64,000 nucleotides of DNA from Ligustrum vulgare (GCA_963555705.1 OY743188.1:30339383-30403382), one strand, 5' to 3'; shown: positions 21,094 to 36,864, counted from the stretch's first letter. Program-made: numbers and translations. Notes: generated from the sequence alone by a model not told the origin.

Positions 21094-24000
21094 TTTCTTG
21101 GTGAAGTACTCTAATTGTGGATTCAGTGATGATTCGTTGGTGATCTGAGACTATATCAGCTGTAGCAGCTGCAGCAGCAAATTTCAGGCTTGGCTTAATG
21201 TGAGCATTGGAAATAACGATATTATTATTATTTTTTAATAGAGTGCTGATCTGAATGGCGTGTCGCCCATTTTCTTAGGATCCGTTGGTTTGGGTCATCG
21301 TTGCCCATTAGTATTAACTATTAAGCTCTTGTTTGAGCCGCATTATTTCCACTTATAATTTGAATTTTAAAAATATAATGGTTAAAAAGTAATTTGAAAA
21401 GTAAAAGATTGTGGGATTGATTTTTTTGGATGATTGAAATTGATTACTGTAGAAAAAAATTGTATTTTTAATGAGAAATAATGGGGCTCATTCGATTGAT
21501 GACGAAAATAAATGAAATTTGATTTATAATGTGTACTATTATTTCTTTCGTACGGTGTACAAAAGTTTCTACTCAACAATATAAATTTTGATAAGTATTT
21601 GTAAAATTTTAATATTTATACATAATTTTTTCTATACAAAATGCATAAAAAAATATTATATTAAAATAATTATAAAGTTTATAAACATAAAACTACTTCC
21701 AATTTTAATAGCTCTTTGAGTAAAAAAAAGTCAATTTATATATTTACATAATAAATGATTATTAGTTTTTCCACCATTTTTCACAAAAAAAAAAAAAATG
21801 AATTTCCTATTCGCAAAAAAAAAAATTGATATCGTTTTTATCGAAAATAACAGATATTTGCACACAATTTGGAGTTGCGTCGTTTTTAAAAATAACTGAA
21901 ATTAAATGTTGATTAATTTACTACCATAAATGTAAACATTTTTTTAATAGAAATTTTAGATGCAAAACACGTCCTCCATAATATCATTGAAAATGATCTA
22001 ATTATTATTACTTTTAATTATTTTTTATTAATTTTTAAACATATATATACAAAAGAATCCAAATCCCAACCCTCCTATAGACTCGAACTCAAGTGTTCTA
22101 TCTGGTAATGAGGTGCCTCAAGCTAACCTACCTTGACCTTACTTTAAATTATTAATCATCATTCACTTTTTTTTTTCCTTTCCACATAACTTGAAATTTA
22201 GTTAAACTAACAATTATTAAGTATTATATTAATCATTCTTAATATTTTCAATTTCATTTCCCAGCCTTTGAGGTACTTACGGGACGTTATCACCTATTAT
22301 TTTTAAACTTCATTTTTTCAAAATTCATTTTCAATCACACACTATATCAATAAAATAATCTAAACATAAACTAAAAAAGATTCTCCACATTTTAAGTATA
22401 CATTCTCCAAAAAATTACTATTCCAAACCACATTATTCCACATAATGGGTCTCAAACGGGGGCCAAATGCAGTCAACACGTCATCCATAACAATAATGTA
22501 ATTAACTATTTTCAAATTAATTACTTAATAATCTTTTACTATGCAAAATGGTTTTCTTAATACTCTTCAAATTTAAATCAATGAGATGACATAATAATTA
22601 ATAATTGGTTTTAATTTCAATAAATTATTAATGATCATAAGTGCATTTTACGTTCATGCAAGCAAATTTTAATTAAAAAAATTAAAAAAAAATGAATAGC
22701 CACCATAAAAAAATAGATTACCGTTTTCTCAAAAAAGAAAGAAAATCTAATAAGAGGTGTTAACAAACTTATTTGCCATTAATATTTTTAACTAAACAAA
22801 AAATAACAAATACTAAAGTTTAATAAAATGTTAATCTAATTAATGCTCAATTAATGAACCAAAAAAGTCAAACTATCTTTGTTTTTCAAAGTTAAAATAG
22901 AGTTTTTCAAATATATTAATTTCTTTTATTTTTTTTATAAAGCAATTAATGATGATTATTAATGCATTCCAATTTAAGTAAGTTTAGAAATTATAAACAT
23001 ATGACATAAATGCATCAAGCCATTTTTTTTAAAGTATTTTAGGCGGGAAAACAAAAATGACGACTATTTTGCTTTAATATAGAATATATTTAAAATATAG
23101 ATATAGAATATATATATATATATATAGAATAGATATAGATATAGATTATTTAGATTTTTTAGATAAGATGTGTGGTTAAAAATTGAAGAAAAAATGTGTT
23201 TGATTAAAAAGTAATTTGAAAAATTGTGTCAATTATAATTTGAATTTATAAATTTTACTGAACGATGCTTGAATTTATAATGGCACAATTTCCTAAATAA
23301 TTTTTTCATCAAAAGTTTTCTCTATTCAATTTATAACCAAACATTTTACACAAAAAACACAATTAATACATGTTATAATTTCAGCTTGGTCGCCGAACGA
23401 AGGCTTAATAGGCACCTACAGGGCAAGGGCCACATCGCCCAAATTGTCTTCAGTATATTATCTCACCCCATAAAGAGCACCCACTCCCAACACTTGAAAA
23501 GTGTTCTAAAACCCATTATGAGCACACTATAAAACCCACACACCCATGGGGGGTGAGTTGTAGTGGGGACCACCCACCTTTCTCCAATTCCCATCCGACA
23601 TGTGTCCCTCCCCAACACTTACCTCATCTTTATTTTACACTTTTCTTTTTCTTCTCTCTTCTTAAATTTTTTGACATCGATATGAAAAATATCTCCTTGA
23701 TTTTATATTATATAATTTAATGTGAGTTTCAATATGATTACAAATATCAATATATAAATTTTTGCCATTTTAAAAATAAATATGTATCACAAATTATAAT
23801 TCAATTTAAGCCTCCGTTTGGTAATCTTTTTAGCCTCTGTGTAATAAACTTTCATTTTGTTTGGTAATCTTTTAGCCTCTGTTTAATAAACTTTCATAGG
23901 CTCTCCATGATGAATCTATCTTTAGTTTTTACAATTGGTTTCTAGGATTCTTCTTTAGTACCAATTCTATTTTATACCATAATATTATGTATTTTTAAGT

Positions 24001-24188
24001 TGTCTCTCTTCCATCTTATTTTATTGCATAATAAAGAGAATGAGCTTCACTTGCAGAAGCTCAAGAAGTGAAAAATAAAGGTAGACCCCCTCGATTATCA
24101 TTTTTAGATAATTTTGAGAATGGCAATGAAGCGGAAGATGAAGAACAGAAAAATAGTAAGAATAATTTCAATGTTCTCATTTAGAATG
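21094..24188. other. Upstream flank of the GH3 gene and AT-rich intergenic DNA
   Basis: The GH3 promoter should lie just above 21093. No convincing TATA box was found; the first 100 bases carry CAGCTG-type repeats (21157-21180). Further out are several MITE-like fragments sharing 'tttgagccgcatt', 'aatggggctcattcg' and 'gaacgaaggctta'-type ends (21320-21490, 22265-22470, 23150-23410, 23810-23900) without clean duplications. 23090-23150 is a degenerate TATA/AGATAT microsatellite. No gene is supported. Confidence 0.5.
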
Positions 24189-25527
24189 TGTAGCTCCCCG
24201 AGTTTTAACTACCCGGTTCACAACGTCATTTTTTGGTCTAAACTTTAAAATAATATTCTGGCGGAAGAAATAATCGAAATTCATTTTTTTTGCAACATTA
24301 AATAAACTGTAATGGTCAATAAAATTCAAAAATATTTATGAAACAATTCAAAATAACGAATCAAGCCATTAATAATACAAAACATTCGACAATGTCATAA
24401 TTTCTGAAATAATTGAAAATCTCAAAAATAGTCAAAGTTTAAAAATATGGATCATCAAAATAAGATTCTCAATTATTTAACGACTATTGCCACAATCATC
24501 CATCACTTGCCACCCTCTCCGAGATCTGTAAATATTGTTAAATAGACATGAGCATTTCATAGAAATACTCAGTAGACTCATCGCCAATTAATTAATCTAC
24601 AATATAATTGAACACATAAATGCAGACTCTTTAGAAATCATAAAGTGTTGGTAGTCACTTCTCGTGCATTAGAGCACATGGGTTCTCTTTAAAAAATCAT
24701 AGGCTCTTTAAAATCATCGGGTGTGGGTAGTCTCATCTCGTGCACTTAAGGCACGTAAGTTATGCATAATATAATCATTTATCTTGCAAGATATTCTCTT
24801 CTTTCTTTCTCATGCATAAAAGCATATAAGTTATGACAAGCATAACAACATAAATATTTCCAAAGAAATATATTCTCGTCTCTTTTCATGAAAATGACTT
24901 TCACATAAGTCACATAATATACACATTCACATGCAATCATAATTTAAATCAATTAATGGGGCGAGTCTACCTTAATTTCAACGAGTGCAAAATCGAGCGG
25001 GAAATGACTTCAATCATTTAAATCTCCGTACGCCTCGTCTAGCCAATTAGAAAAATAAATTAAATTAGTCTTTTGAAATTTATAGTTTAAAAATGATAAA
25101 TTACAATTTAGGGACTAAAATTGATGATTTGAAAGTTGGGGGACTAAAATGAATACCTTTAAACTTTGGGGACTGAAATGAATTTTTTTCGAAACTTTCA
25201 GGACTCGAATAAAACGCTATTAAAATATTCAGGCTGAAAATAACATATTTTTAAATTAAAGGATAAATTTTTAAAATATTTGAGCTCATGGGCTGAAATG
25301 GAACATTTGGAACTTCGAGGACTAAAATGTAAATTTTCAAAACTTGGGTTGAAGCTCAAAACGGATATAAAATTGTAGAGATTGAAATAATTGATTTTAA
25401 AAATGAAGGGATTGATTAAAAATTATTTAAAAACTTAAGGGCTGAAATGAATAGTTTAAAACTCAAAAGGACTGATTTAAATCATTTTACAAACTTGGGG
25501 ACTATGTAAATTCTCAAAAAATCAAAA

Positions 25528-26258
25528 TGATGAGATTCTAAGCGCGGAAGAAACGCCGAAAAGTTCCGAACTCAGGTTTTGGTTGGACGGATGAATCATG
25601 ACCCGATATTTACGACGCGATGGCTCGACGATGCGGAATAAAGAACCACGACTTTCAAAACGCCATAAGGATTTGCCCAATCTCCTTGATGAGTTTCTGG
25701 TTTTGAACACCACAAATATTCTCAAGAAATATTTGATAAGTTCGATATTTGAACGCCACAAGAAATATTCTTGATAAGTTCGAAAACATAGAAATCCACC
25801 TATATCTTTTATTGAATCCTCAATAAAAACTGTTTATATCAAAATCAAGTCTGAATTACAATGAATGAAAAAAGCGTATAAATAAGCAAAATAAAACCCT
25901 AGTCACTAATAAACTCAAAATAGAGTTCCAACAAACCTAAAATAACTAAAAACTGATAAGGAAATAAAATAATACGAAAAAGGAATTAAAAATTCGCATT
26001 ATTTTGCGAAAACTGGATTTACGGCCGTGACAGCATCACTTACGGCCGTGACCATAATACTTACGGTCGTAACTTTGAAAACTTGGAATTCTTCATTTTG
26101 ATCAGTGACTTGATTACGGCCGTGATAATCTTGACATTACGGCCATAAGAACCAAACTGATCCCTTTTACCTCGTTTTTGCTCCAATTTGGCTTGAATAT
26201 TTAAATTTTCCTGTCAAGCCTGCTATGACTCCGATTGGCGAGGGTCCGGAACACATCA
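25528..26258 (-). repeat. Solo LTR, CRM-like family, inside another LTR
   Basis: The ends are TGATGAG...ACACATCA with an exact 5-bp target duplication, caaaa, on both sides (25523-25527 and 26259-26263). It matches the LTRs at 29164-29939 (opposite orientation) and 55963-56791. Orientation is assigned from the copy at 55963, which retains interior sequence. No interior remains here, so two LTRs probably recombined after insertion. It carries five ACGGCCGT-type palindromes at 26021-26146. Confidence 0.93.
26021..26146. repeat. Paired ACGGCCGT palindromes in the solo LTR
   Basis: Sites start at 26021, 26042, 26063, 26116 and 26139, as acggccgt, acggccgt, acggtcgt, acggccgt and acggccat. Steps are 21, 21, 53 and 23 bases. 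Each core is usually embedded in a longer palindrome of the type TTACGGCCGTAA or TTACGGCCGTGA. The array lies in U3 when the LTR is read on the minus strand. Confidence 0.9.
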
Positions 26259-27212
26259 CAAAATATTAAAACTAAAACACGTTCTCTCTCTCTCTCTCTG
26301 GTCGTAACACAGAGAAGAGAGGTGAGGGCGATGGAAAATCGCCCCTCCACAATCCGGCCCGTTACCGGCGTTTTGCCGGCGAAATGCCACCGTTGAGCAG
26401 CGGCGAGCAGCAAGGTGTGCAATAGGTTAGGGTTTGTAGATTTTTGGGTAGTGATGGAGTCCAGTGGTGGTGATGATGATATACGTGGTGCTGCAGGCGG
26501 TTGGGTGGTGGTTCTTGGTGGTTCAGTTATAGCAGCGTTGGTGGTCGAAAATTGTGGTTGGTTAGTTTGATAGAAATGGGCAGGTTCGGTTGTGGTGTTG
26601 TGCCTACTTGTGATGGTGGTACGATGAGGCAGCTGCAATGGCTGCGAGAGGTTGGCTACGTGAGGAAGAAGGAGGAGGAAACATTACCTTGGCTGCGATG
26701 TTGGAAAACAGAGTCTCAGGCTGTGGTTGCAGGAAAATCATTGTTGTGGAGCTTGGGTAGTGATTATGTGTCGTGAGAGAGGAGAGGCTGGTGAAGATGG
26801 TGTGAATTGGAGAGGTTGGTGAGTTTTGATAGGGTATGAGATTGGACGTGGTTGGTGGGAGGTATGGGTTGATTAGGATAGTTTGGAAAACTTGACAAGG
26901 AATGTACGGAATTCGAGAAAAATAATACACGTGAATCAACGGGGTCGGAAATGAATCTGATAAAAATGAGCTTGACGTAATTTGGAATTTAAAAATGATT
27001 TTGAAAGGAATAATTTAAATAAATAAATAAATAATAATATAATGTAATTTTAGAAATTCGGAATTTCATTAAAATCGAATGGACTAGATATTTCTCGACT
27101 TGGCTAGACGAATATGTCACGACTTTAATTTAATAATGGGTGAGATCGCAGCGGCACGTTTTTCATAATTTAAAAATAATTATTAAATGCGTGAAAATTC
27201 TTAGTCGCTACA

Positions 27213-27240
27213 ACCTTACCCCCTTAAAATAATTTCGTCC
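27213..27240 (-). promoter_or_regulatory. Polypurine tract of the minus-strand Tekay element
   Basis: On the minus strand the stretch reads TTTTAAGGGGGTAAGGT directly before the LTR start. This matches the usual chromovirus layout in which a GGACGAAATT-like motif precedes the polypurine tract. Confidence 0.75.
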
Positions 27241-27274
27241 TCGAAATTAAACTTACTCGATCTATGATTTCTAG

Positions 27275-28140
27275 TTAATTGGCTAGGATCTCCTTTTCCT
27301 TTTCCCAAGTAGCCTCATCACTATTGTGTCTACCCCACTGGACTTTGACTAAAGGAATCTCTTTATTTCTTAAGACATGGACTTTTCTCTCTACTATGTA
27401 CATAGGTGCCTCTTCATAAGACAAATCTTCCCGAACTACAATAGACTGATAATTCACCACATGATTTGGATCATGAACATACTTCCTCAATAGGGAAACA
27501 TAAAAACATTGTGAACAGCTGCAAGTTCTGGTGGCAAAGCCAAATGATAAGCTACATTACCCCATTTCTCTAGTATTTCAAATGGTTCGATTAAACGAGG
27601 CCTTAATTTTCCTTTCTTTTCCCAAAGCGAAAAGTGCCCTTCATCGGGGCTATCCTCAAAAATACTTTCTCTCCAATCTCAAACTCTAAGTATTTTCTTC
27701 TTTGATCGGCATAGCTTTTCTGTCTGTCTTGGGCAGCTTTAATCCGTAATCTAATCTTCTCGATAGCTTACACTCTTCTCTCAATTAATCCTGGCCCCAA
27801 TAATCTCCTCTCGCCAACTTCATGCCAATAGGTTGGCGATCGACATCTTCACCCATACAGTGCTTCGTATGGTGACATATCAATGGTAGCCCGGAAACTG
27901 TTATTGTAGGCAAATTCCACCAATGGTAGATGATTCTCCCAACTACCACTCAAGTCTAGCACACAGGCTCTAAGCATATCCTCCAGCGTCTGAATAGTGC
28001 GTTCAGACTGCCCGTCTGTCTGGGGATGGTAGGCAGTACTAAAATTTAATTTAGTACCCATTGCCACATGTAAACTTTTCCAAAATCTCGAAGTAAATCT
28101 CGGATCTCTATCCGAAAAATGGACACTAGCAATACCTGAA
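27275..28140 (-). pseudogene. Integrase C-terminal half and chromodomain of the Tekay element
   Basis: From right to left the translation shows [11 protein letters not shown] and [19 protein letters not shown] (integrase core, second Asp and catalytic Glu regions), the GPY-type C-terminal domain (EKVFLRIAPMKG, LEKWGNVAYHLALP), and a chromodomain ending VKVQWGRHNSDEATWEKE. A frameshift lies between about 27500 and 27850. At about 28140 the similarity to integrase stops abruptly. The first part of pol is absent, so this is a deletion derivative. In intact relatives the chromodomain is thought to direct integration to heterochromatin. Confidence 0.88.
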
Positions 28141-29163
28141 ATCGGACAACCTCTCTAACATATATTTGTACCTCATACAAAGCTATGCGAAAAGGTGCTT
28201 GATAGCTCTTGTGTAGAACTCAATCAATCATCTAACCTTATCCAACTTATTAACTCATTCACCGACCTTCTATTTCCAACATTTCAAGGATCTATACTGA
28301 TATCGAATCCACGATATAAATATTAATTGTTCCAATGCTTAAACTAAATATCAAGAAGATTGATCAAGAATAAAACCTTATGATCCAAAATATAGAAACG
28401 CGGTATCAATTCCAAAATATTGAGCACAACCCAAACTTGGCAGAATCTTTCTGGAAAGATTCACAAACGTAATCATTTCTAAACTCGACTGAAACTTCCT
28501 TTAAATAGTGGAGAACTCAAACTTAAATCCTTTAGTCCATACTTCTAAATCATGTATCAAGTACTTGGTATCACATACTCATTCTAGCTAAGGACTAATG
28601 TACTAACTTAAAGTAGCACCATAAAGATCAGATATGATATTCTCAAATCTAAGAAACCTCACTAACTTCTCAATCTGAAGTTCAAGATACAATTTTCCCT
28701 GTTCTCCCAAAACTTCAATTCATGTCACACTATGAACAATACTCTGATTAAGTCTATCACCATTGAATAAGACTTCTGTGAATCATATAGGATTCCTCAT
28801 CAAGTTTTCTTAACCCAAAGATACAATCGCATTATAAGTAAAAGTCACACAACTGGTCTTCTCAGGTTTTCCATTATCATAGCAAATACTTTGCTCACAT
28901 CTAAAGTACAACCGACAATAAGTAATCAAAACTGCATCACCACAACTTTAAATAAATCCATATATCTTATGACGCAAAATGAAGATTCCCAATCGTAGGT
29001 AATATTTCACCATAATTCAATAAACCATCAAGATAAGATCAATTAACTCAATATTCACCCGATTCTTTCACGGGTTAACCATAACATCCATTAACCGTCT
29101 AGTCACCATATCTTGTAGTAATCGTGTAACATGTCACTTATCATCGTATCATATGACCTCAAT

Positions 29164-29939
29164 TGATGTGTTCTGGACCCTCGACAATCGGAGTCATAGC
29201 AGGCTTGACGGGAAAATTCAAGTAATTCAAGCCAAAACAAGAATTCAAACAAGTTCGGAGAGCTTTAAAGATCAAACCAGGTCAAAATGGATCAGAACCG
29301 TATTTACGACCGTAAGCTAGCTTGTCACGGCCGTAAGTCATCCTCGGGTGGAAATTAAAGAGTTCCAAGATTTTAACAGTTATGGCCGTAAGTTTATGGT
29401 CACGACCGTAATCCTTAAGCAGAAGTATAGTTACGGTCGTAAGTAATGTTGTCACGGCCGTAAATCCAGTTTTTCGCAAATAATGCAGATTTTTAATTTC
29501 TTTTTCGTATTTTTATTTCCTTATCAGTTTTTAGCTATTTTAGGTTAGTTAGAACTCTATTTTGAGTCCATTAGCGACTAGGGTATTTATACGCTTTTTC
29601 CATTCATGATAATTCAGATTTGATTTTGATATAAACAGTTCTTATTGAGGATTCAATAAAAGTTATAGGTGGATTCCTATGTTTTTCGAACTTATCAAGA
29701 ATATTTCTTGTGGCGTTCAAATATCGAACTTATCAAATATTTGCTAGAATATTTGTGGCGTTCAAATAAGAGATTTATCAAGGAGATTGGGCAAATTCTT
29801 GTGGCGTTTTTAAAATCGTGGTTCTTTATTCTGCATCGTCGAGCCATCGCGTCGTGAATATCGGGTCATGATTCATCCGTCCAACCACAACCTGAGTTCG
29901 AAACTTTTCTGCGTTTCTTCCGCGCTTCGAATCTCATCA
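29164..29939 (+). repeat. Solo LTR, CRM-like family, plus orientation
   Basis: The ends are TGATGTG...CTCATCA, flanked by an exact 5-bp duplication, tcaat (29159-29163 and 29940-29944). A TATA-like tatttatac (29584) and a poly(A) signal aataaa (29656) fit plus orientation. The R/U5 part has internal repeats of the type cttatcaagaatatt...cttgtggcgtt. It is homologous to 25528-26258 and 55963-56791. Six ACGGCCGT-type palindromes lie at 29306-29461. Confidence 0.93.
29306..29461. repeat. Three pairs of ACGGCCGT-type palindromes upstream of a TATA box
   Basis: Sites start at 29306, 29327, 29382, 29402, 29433 and 29454. Within pairs the steps are 21, 20 and 21 bases, about two turns of DNA. The array lies about 120-280 bases upstream of the LTR TATA-like element at 29584, a place where U3 enhancers are normally found. 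The binding factor, if any, is unknown. Confidence 0.9.
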
Positions 29940-32371
29940 TCAATTTAATCATATCAATCTCTCTGAGGTTACAATATAACAACCATCATATAACATGAAC
30001 CTTTATACACCAGAATACTCACTAAGATTTTATGCAAATCTCTCAAACTCGATAAATCTTGGATTCTACCATTTGTCACTCTTTCTGCACACTACTCCAT
30101 AATAAGTCATCACTGTGAAGTCTTATCCCCATTTTCCACAAATTCTATCCACAAGGACAAATACATAAAATTTCATTTCTTATTTTCGAACCAAGATACC
30201 ATTAGTAACAATTTCCAAAATCTCAAGGTATGATCTCATCATAAACTTTCCGCCGATCAAATGCATTACTTCTGCAATACTTGTACAAATCTAGGACCTG
30301 ATAAAAATTTATTTCATCAATTTCATCCAACAATCATCTCTCATGAACTTCTAGTATCATAAGTGAAAACTTAATGTACATCAGTGGATCATTCAAATTA
30401 TGAGGAAACCCTGATTTATTTTCCATGACTGAGACTCATCTTTCTTTGAATTCCACTTAGAACCAAATATAGCATAATTTATTCATGAAAAGTCAACTTA
30501 TTTCATAATCTCAATACCTCATCACCTTCAGTTCTCGCCATAAGAGCAATCGCATTATTCCTTATAATTATCTCTTGTACCTTTTATATTCAAATGACCT
30601 TATGACAATCATCATTATCTCACATAATCCCAAACATTCAATCATATGTCCCCAAATTCTCACTTCGAATAATTGGTTACTCCTTTAAGGCATCTCACTA
30701 TAAAATATTTTCAATATCTCCCATTCATAATAACTGACTTTTCCAAATAATCATATTACATGTAAATAACCAAATCTTTAACACATCATCTACTGATCAA
30801 CTTCCAAAATAAATCAACAGTATTATCACATACCATCATAATTTCTAATATTTTCCAATATAAGCAATCATTTCATACTAATAATCAATTTGTTCCCAAG
30901 AATAATTAAGATTCTTCCCAATAATGTCATAATATTGGTCTTCACTCATCTTTCAAAATATAACTTGACATTTCCCAATGTATGCATCAAGTCATCACAT
31001 AACTTCATGTATACCTTGATATCCAAGTAGTTGTATACATTATCTTGCTTTTGAAATTGTGAAACAAGGAGAGCATCTCAATATACTATATCCATTACAA
31101 AAATGATTATACTTCGAAGAAGCCAAAAAATATCTCAAGAGTCATTATCCCTTTTTATCATTTACTAAATCTTGTTTGTGGTGTAAATGAACTTGCAAAT
31201 CTGACCTCAATTCCCTTAGTGGGTTGTTTACCATACTATGCTCTTAACTTAAAATGATAAAATTCTAGGCAAAGTCTCCCTTGTAATTTGGACTTATCCA
31301 ACCTGTAGGTATACTTCATAACCAACTTTGCACTCCACATTTGACCAAAACGATTTAAATATTGACAACAATTCCAACAAACTTCAATACCACCAAAAAT
31401 ATCCCAGAAAATCAATTCATAATTCCTCAATATAACAATTTCAAATCATAGTTTCCAATATCAAAATCTCACTTCCTTCAATACATTAATTGGCTCAAAA
31501 GACCACTCATTAGTCATACTTACAAATATATGCCACAAATCGCATTCCCAAAAATTTTAATTACAAGAACAAACTACAATATAAATTTCTCTTAAAATAG
31601 AGGAAGAAATTTCTTACTCAAACACAATATCAAATCCTTAATTCCCAATAATTAAGAACCAAAACTTTAAATCTATAATTTCATAATTCTTCTCATAAAA
31701 GTCTCAATAAAATCATATTACTTATAAACTCAACATCCCATCACAATCTCATAAAACTGGTTTGCCATTTCTCGTTGATTTACTGAAAATGTTGGCAACA
31801 AGTGACTAATAAATTTTCGCAACGGTTGCTCTAAAATCACTAGCCATGGCCTCATAACGCGTGGCACAGTAGTCGATACTGTGGTCATGTATCTTTACAT
31901 GAGGTGTTGGTCTAGACGATAGATATTCCGAAAATATTGTCTAATCCTTTCTGCTGACTCTTCGTAAATGGTGCCATGTCTAAACTCAATTTTGCAAAGT
32001 CCAACTAGGGTTCATCATTTCTAAGTTCGAGGACAAAAAATATTATAAAATCATTCTTAAATCATATTATTCCCATTATGCTCAACACTCGTTTTCTTTC
32101 TTTTCTTTTCTTTCTGATTCGGATACAATTTCTCGTTATGCTCCAAAACTCATTTCTTTCTTTCTTTCTTATTCGGATACAATCTCTTTCTCTTTCTTCT
32201 AAATCTCATAAATCATTAAAACTAAGTATCCGAAATACTGAAATAACGTTAAACATCATAAACTCTTTACCTCGGAGTTGGTGGAACGAATGATGGCAGT
32301 GACAATCTTCATTAATAATAATAATAATTAAATAATGGAAAATGTTTCTTGAAATTTCTTTTTGAAAATTT

Positions 32372-32397
32372 GCCAGTCTACAGAAACGTAGACTGGC
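32372..32397. other. Perfect hairpin next to the primer-binding site
   Basis: gccagtctac and gtagactggc are exact reverse complements separated by 6 bases (agaaac). The stem is 10 bp and its outer bases overlap the end of the primer-binding site. In the RNA of the minus-strand element this hairpin would sit just 3' of the tRNA primer site. Confidence 0.75.
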
Positions 32398-32408
32398 TCT
32401 GATACCAA
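32395..32408 (-). promoter_or_regulatory. Primer-binding site for initiator tRNA-Met (Tekay derivative)
   Basis: On the minus strand the sequence is TTGGTATCAGAGCC, which pairs with the 3' end of plant initiator tRNA-Met. It lies two bases inside the LTR end at 32411. This fixes the element's orientation as minus. Confidence 0.92.
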
Positions 32409-32410
32409 GC

Positions 32411-35006
<2,596 letters not shown>

Positions 35007-36077
35007 TAAACTTTGAACTGGTTGGGGCTCATGTACAAAAGGGATGCTAGCTCCCTAGTGTTCTTCTTCGCAAATGCTTTGAAGTTCAAGTATATCCTTT
35101 ATTTGTTCCGTCATTACATGCCACAACCTCATTTGTCATTTAGATAAATTAGTATTAATACTAGTTACATGGTTTATAGTAGACTTAGTAGTGTAGATAT
35201 TTAGTTAATCTGTATGGATGGCAACGGTGCAATTTCGAGGAGGAGATGCCATTTCATGTCCCCGCCCCACTGGAATTTACCATCCCTATCCCCACCCATT
35301 CTTATTTAAACTGGGGGAGGCCGGGGTGGGGACAGGGCGGCAAGGGGAACAAGGCGAGGATGTAAAATATCCCCATTTCCAAAATTTTTGAAATTATTTT
35401 GGTTTCTTTTTAAAATTTGACAATTAAGAATTATGTTTTTTTATTTTCTGGGATGGGGTGTGGGGGTTGGGTAAGTGTGCATGGAATTGGAAAGTTAGGA
35501 TCAAATTTTTGAGTTTTGACCGGGACGGAGACAAGGTGGGTAAGGATCGCCATCCCGGTCCTTCTCTGTCCTTGGTTCGAGGACAATTTATCATTCCCAT
35601 CCCTGTCTTAAACATTCCTGGCCCCAAATTCCTCAATCCCACTCCGAATTATTTTTTGTTTATTTAGTTTTATTTAACACAAAACTTATTTTAAAAATGA
35701 AAGAAAACATCAATTAATTTGGTAAAACTTTTTATTTATAAACAAATAATGTTATGTTTTTGAAGTAAAATATATGGTTGAAAAGTAGCTTGGGGAAATG
35801 CGTGTGGTTAAAAAGTTATTTGGGGAATGTGTTGATTATAAATCTGTTTATAAAATATTTACCAAACGAAGGCTTAATTAAAGCACACTAAATTTGGATA
35901 TATTATCTACGTCCCGCCTTTCAAATTTCCTCGACCATATGGGGAGTGGGAAGATGGTCGTGAGCTCGTCCATACTCATTTTCGTCCTATCAAACTTTGG
36001 CAAGAATTTAACCGAAAAAGAACATAGCTCTTTGACGTTGAATTCTCATTATTTTTCTTCAAAATCAAATCCTCAAA
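35007..36077. other. Intergenic DNA with a GGGGA/CCCCG-rich element fragment
   Basis: No gene is seen. 35215-35645 contains CCCCGCCCC- and GGGGTGGGG-rich arms around an AT-rich centre, similar in style to the MITE at 36078, but I could not find matched ends. 35745-35885 resembles the MITE-like fragment near 23160-23400 (tgtggttaaaaag, gaaggctta). Confidence 0.45.
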
Positions 36078-36780
36078 TAGGGATAGCAATAGGGGAGGGA
36101 ATCCCTGAGCTCGACGGGAACCCACCCCAAATGAGTCGGGGAATCTCCAATAATGACGGGGATGAGGCGGGGAATGGGATGAAAAATTATACCTGACCGA
36201 AGATGTGGCGGGGATGGGGATTGCTATCAAATCTCATACCCGCCTCGAAACCATCCCTGATTAATAAGTTCAATTCAAAAAATTCAAACAAATTAAAAGT
36301 GTTATTAACAGCCCGACGCCCAAATATATAATTTTAAAACCAATCCCTACATTTCAACTCTATACTACTCTTCATCTCTCACTTTTACTCTCAAGTCCCA
36401 TTTCATTCTCTCCAAACATACTTCTTAACATAGTGTGTGTTTGGTAGAGTTTAAAATTACTTTTTTTGAAATAAATAGTTATTTTTATGGAATGAATGAT
36501 CGAGATTTGGTTGAAAAGTCAAATATTGTGGGCTTGATTTTTCATGGATGATTGAGATTGAGTATCGTAGAAAGATGAGAAAAATTTAATAAATACCGAA
36601 TAAGGACATAATTAAACTTGTACTATTCTATATAAAAGCTATTATGATTTTTTTTTATTAACTCTAATAATTCTTTAGAGCTATTAAATGAGAATTTTGT
36701 AAAATAATCATACTTTAAGAAAATAATTTATATAACTAAGATATTAAATAATCATTATAAAAAGGCATTAATGGACAAAA

Positions 36781-36864
<84 letters not shown>

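Larger units (their letters stand above)
24189..27212 (-). repeat. 3' LTR of the minus-strand Tekay element (interrupted by a solo LTR)
   Basis: It begins TGTAGC and ends GCTACA, a 6-bp inverted repeat. The sequence aligns along its length with 32411-35006. A 731-bp solo LTR and its 5-bp duplication interrupt it at 25528-26258, leaving about 2.29 kb of LTR. It also lacks about 250 bases present in the other copy between 34040 and 34275. Confidence 0.9.
28141..32371. other. Non-coding, strand-skewed interior of the Tekay derivative
   Basis: About 3.4 kb, after removing the solo LTR at 29164-29939, shows no gag or pol. On the plus strand C greatly outnumbers G. In the line starting 30601, for example, I count about 16 C and 2 G in 60 bases. 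So the element's own sense strand is G- and T-rich, unlike the A-rich coding strand usual for retroelements. 32050-32240 has a short duplication (attcggatacaat...tcttattcggatac). The overall picture is of a large non-autonomous derivative whose coding region was replaced or lost. Confidence 0.6.

Noticed and set aside
26201..26939. Pro/Thr-rich frames on both strands, repeated at 34326-34764
   Set aside because: They lie in LTR sequence of the minus-strand Tekay element and occur in both LTRs. There is no domain and no start context.
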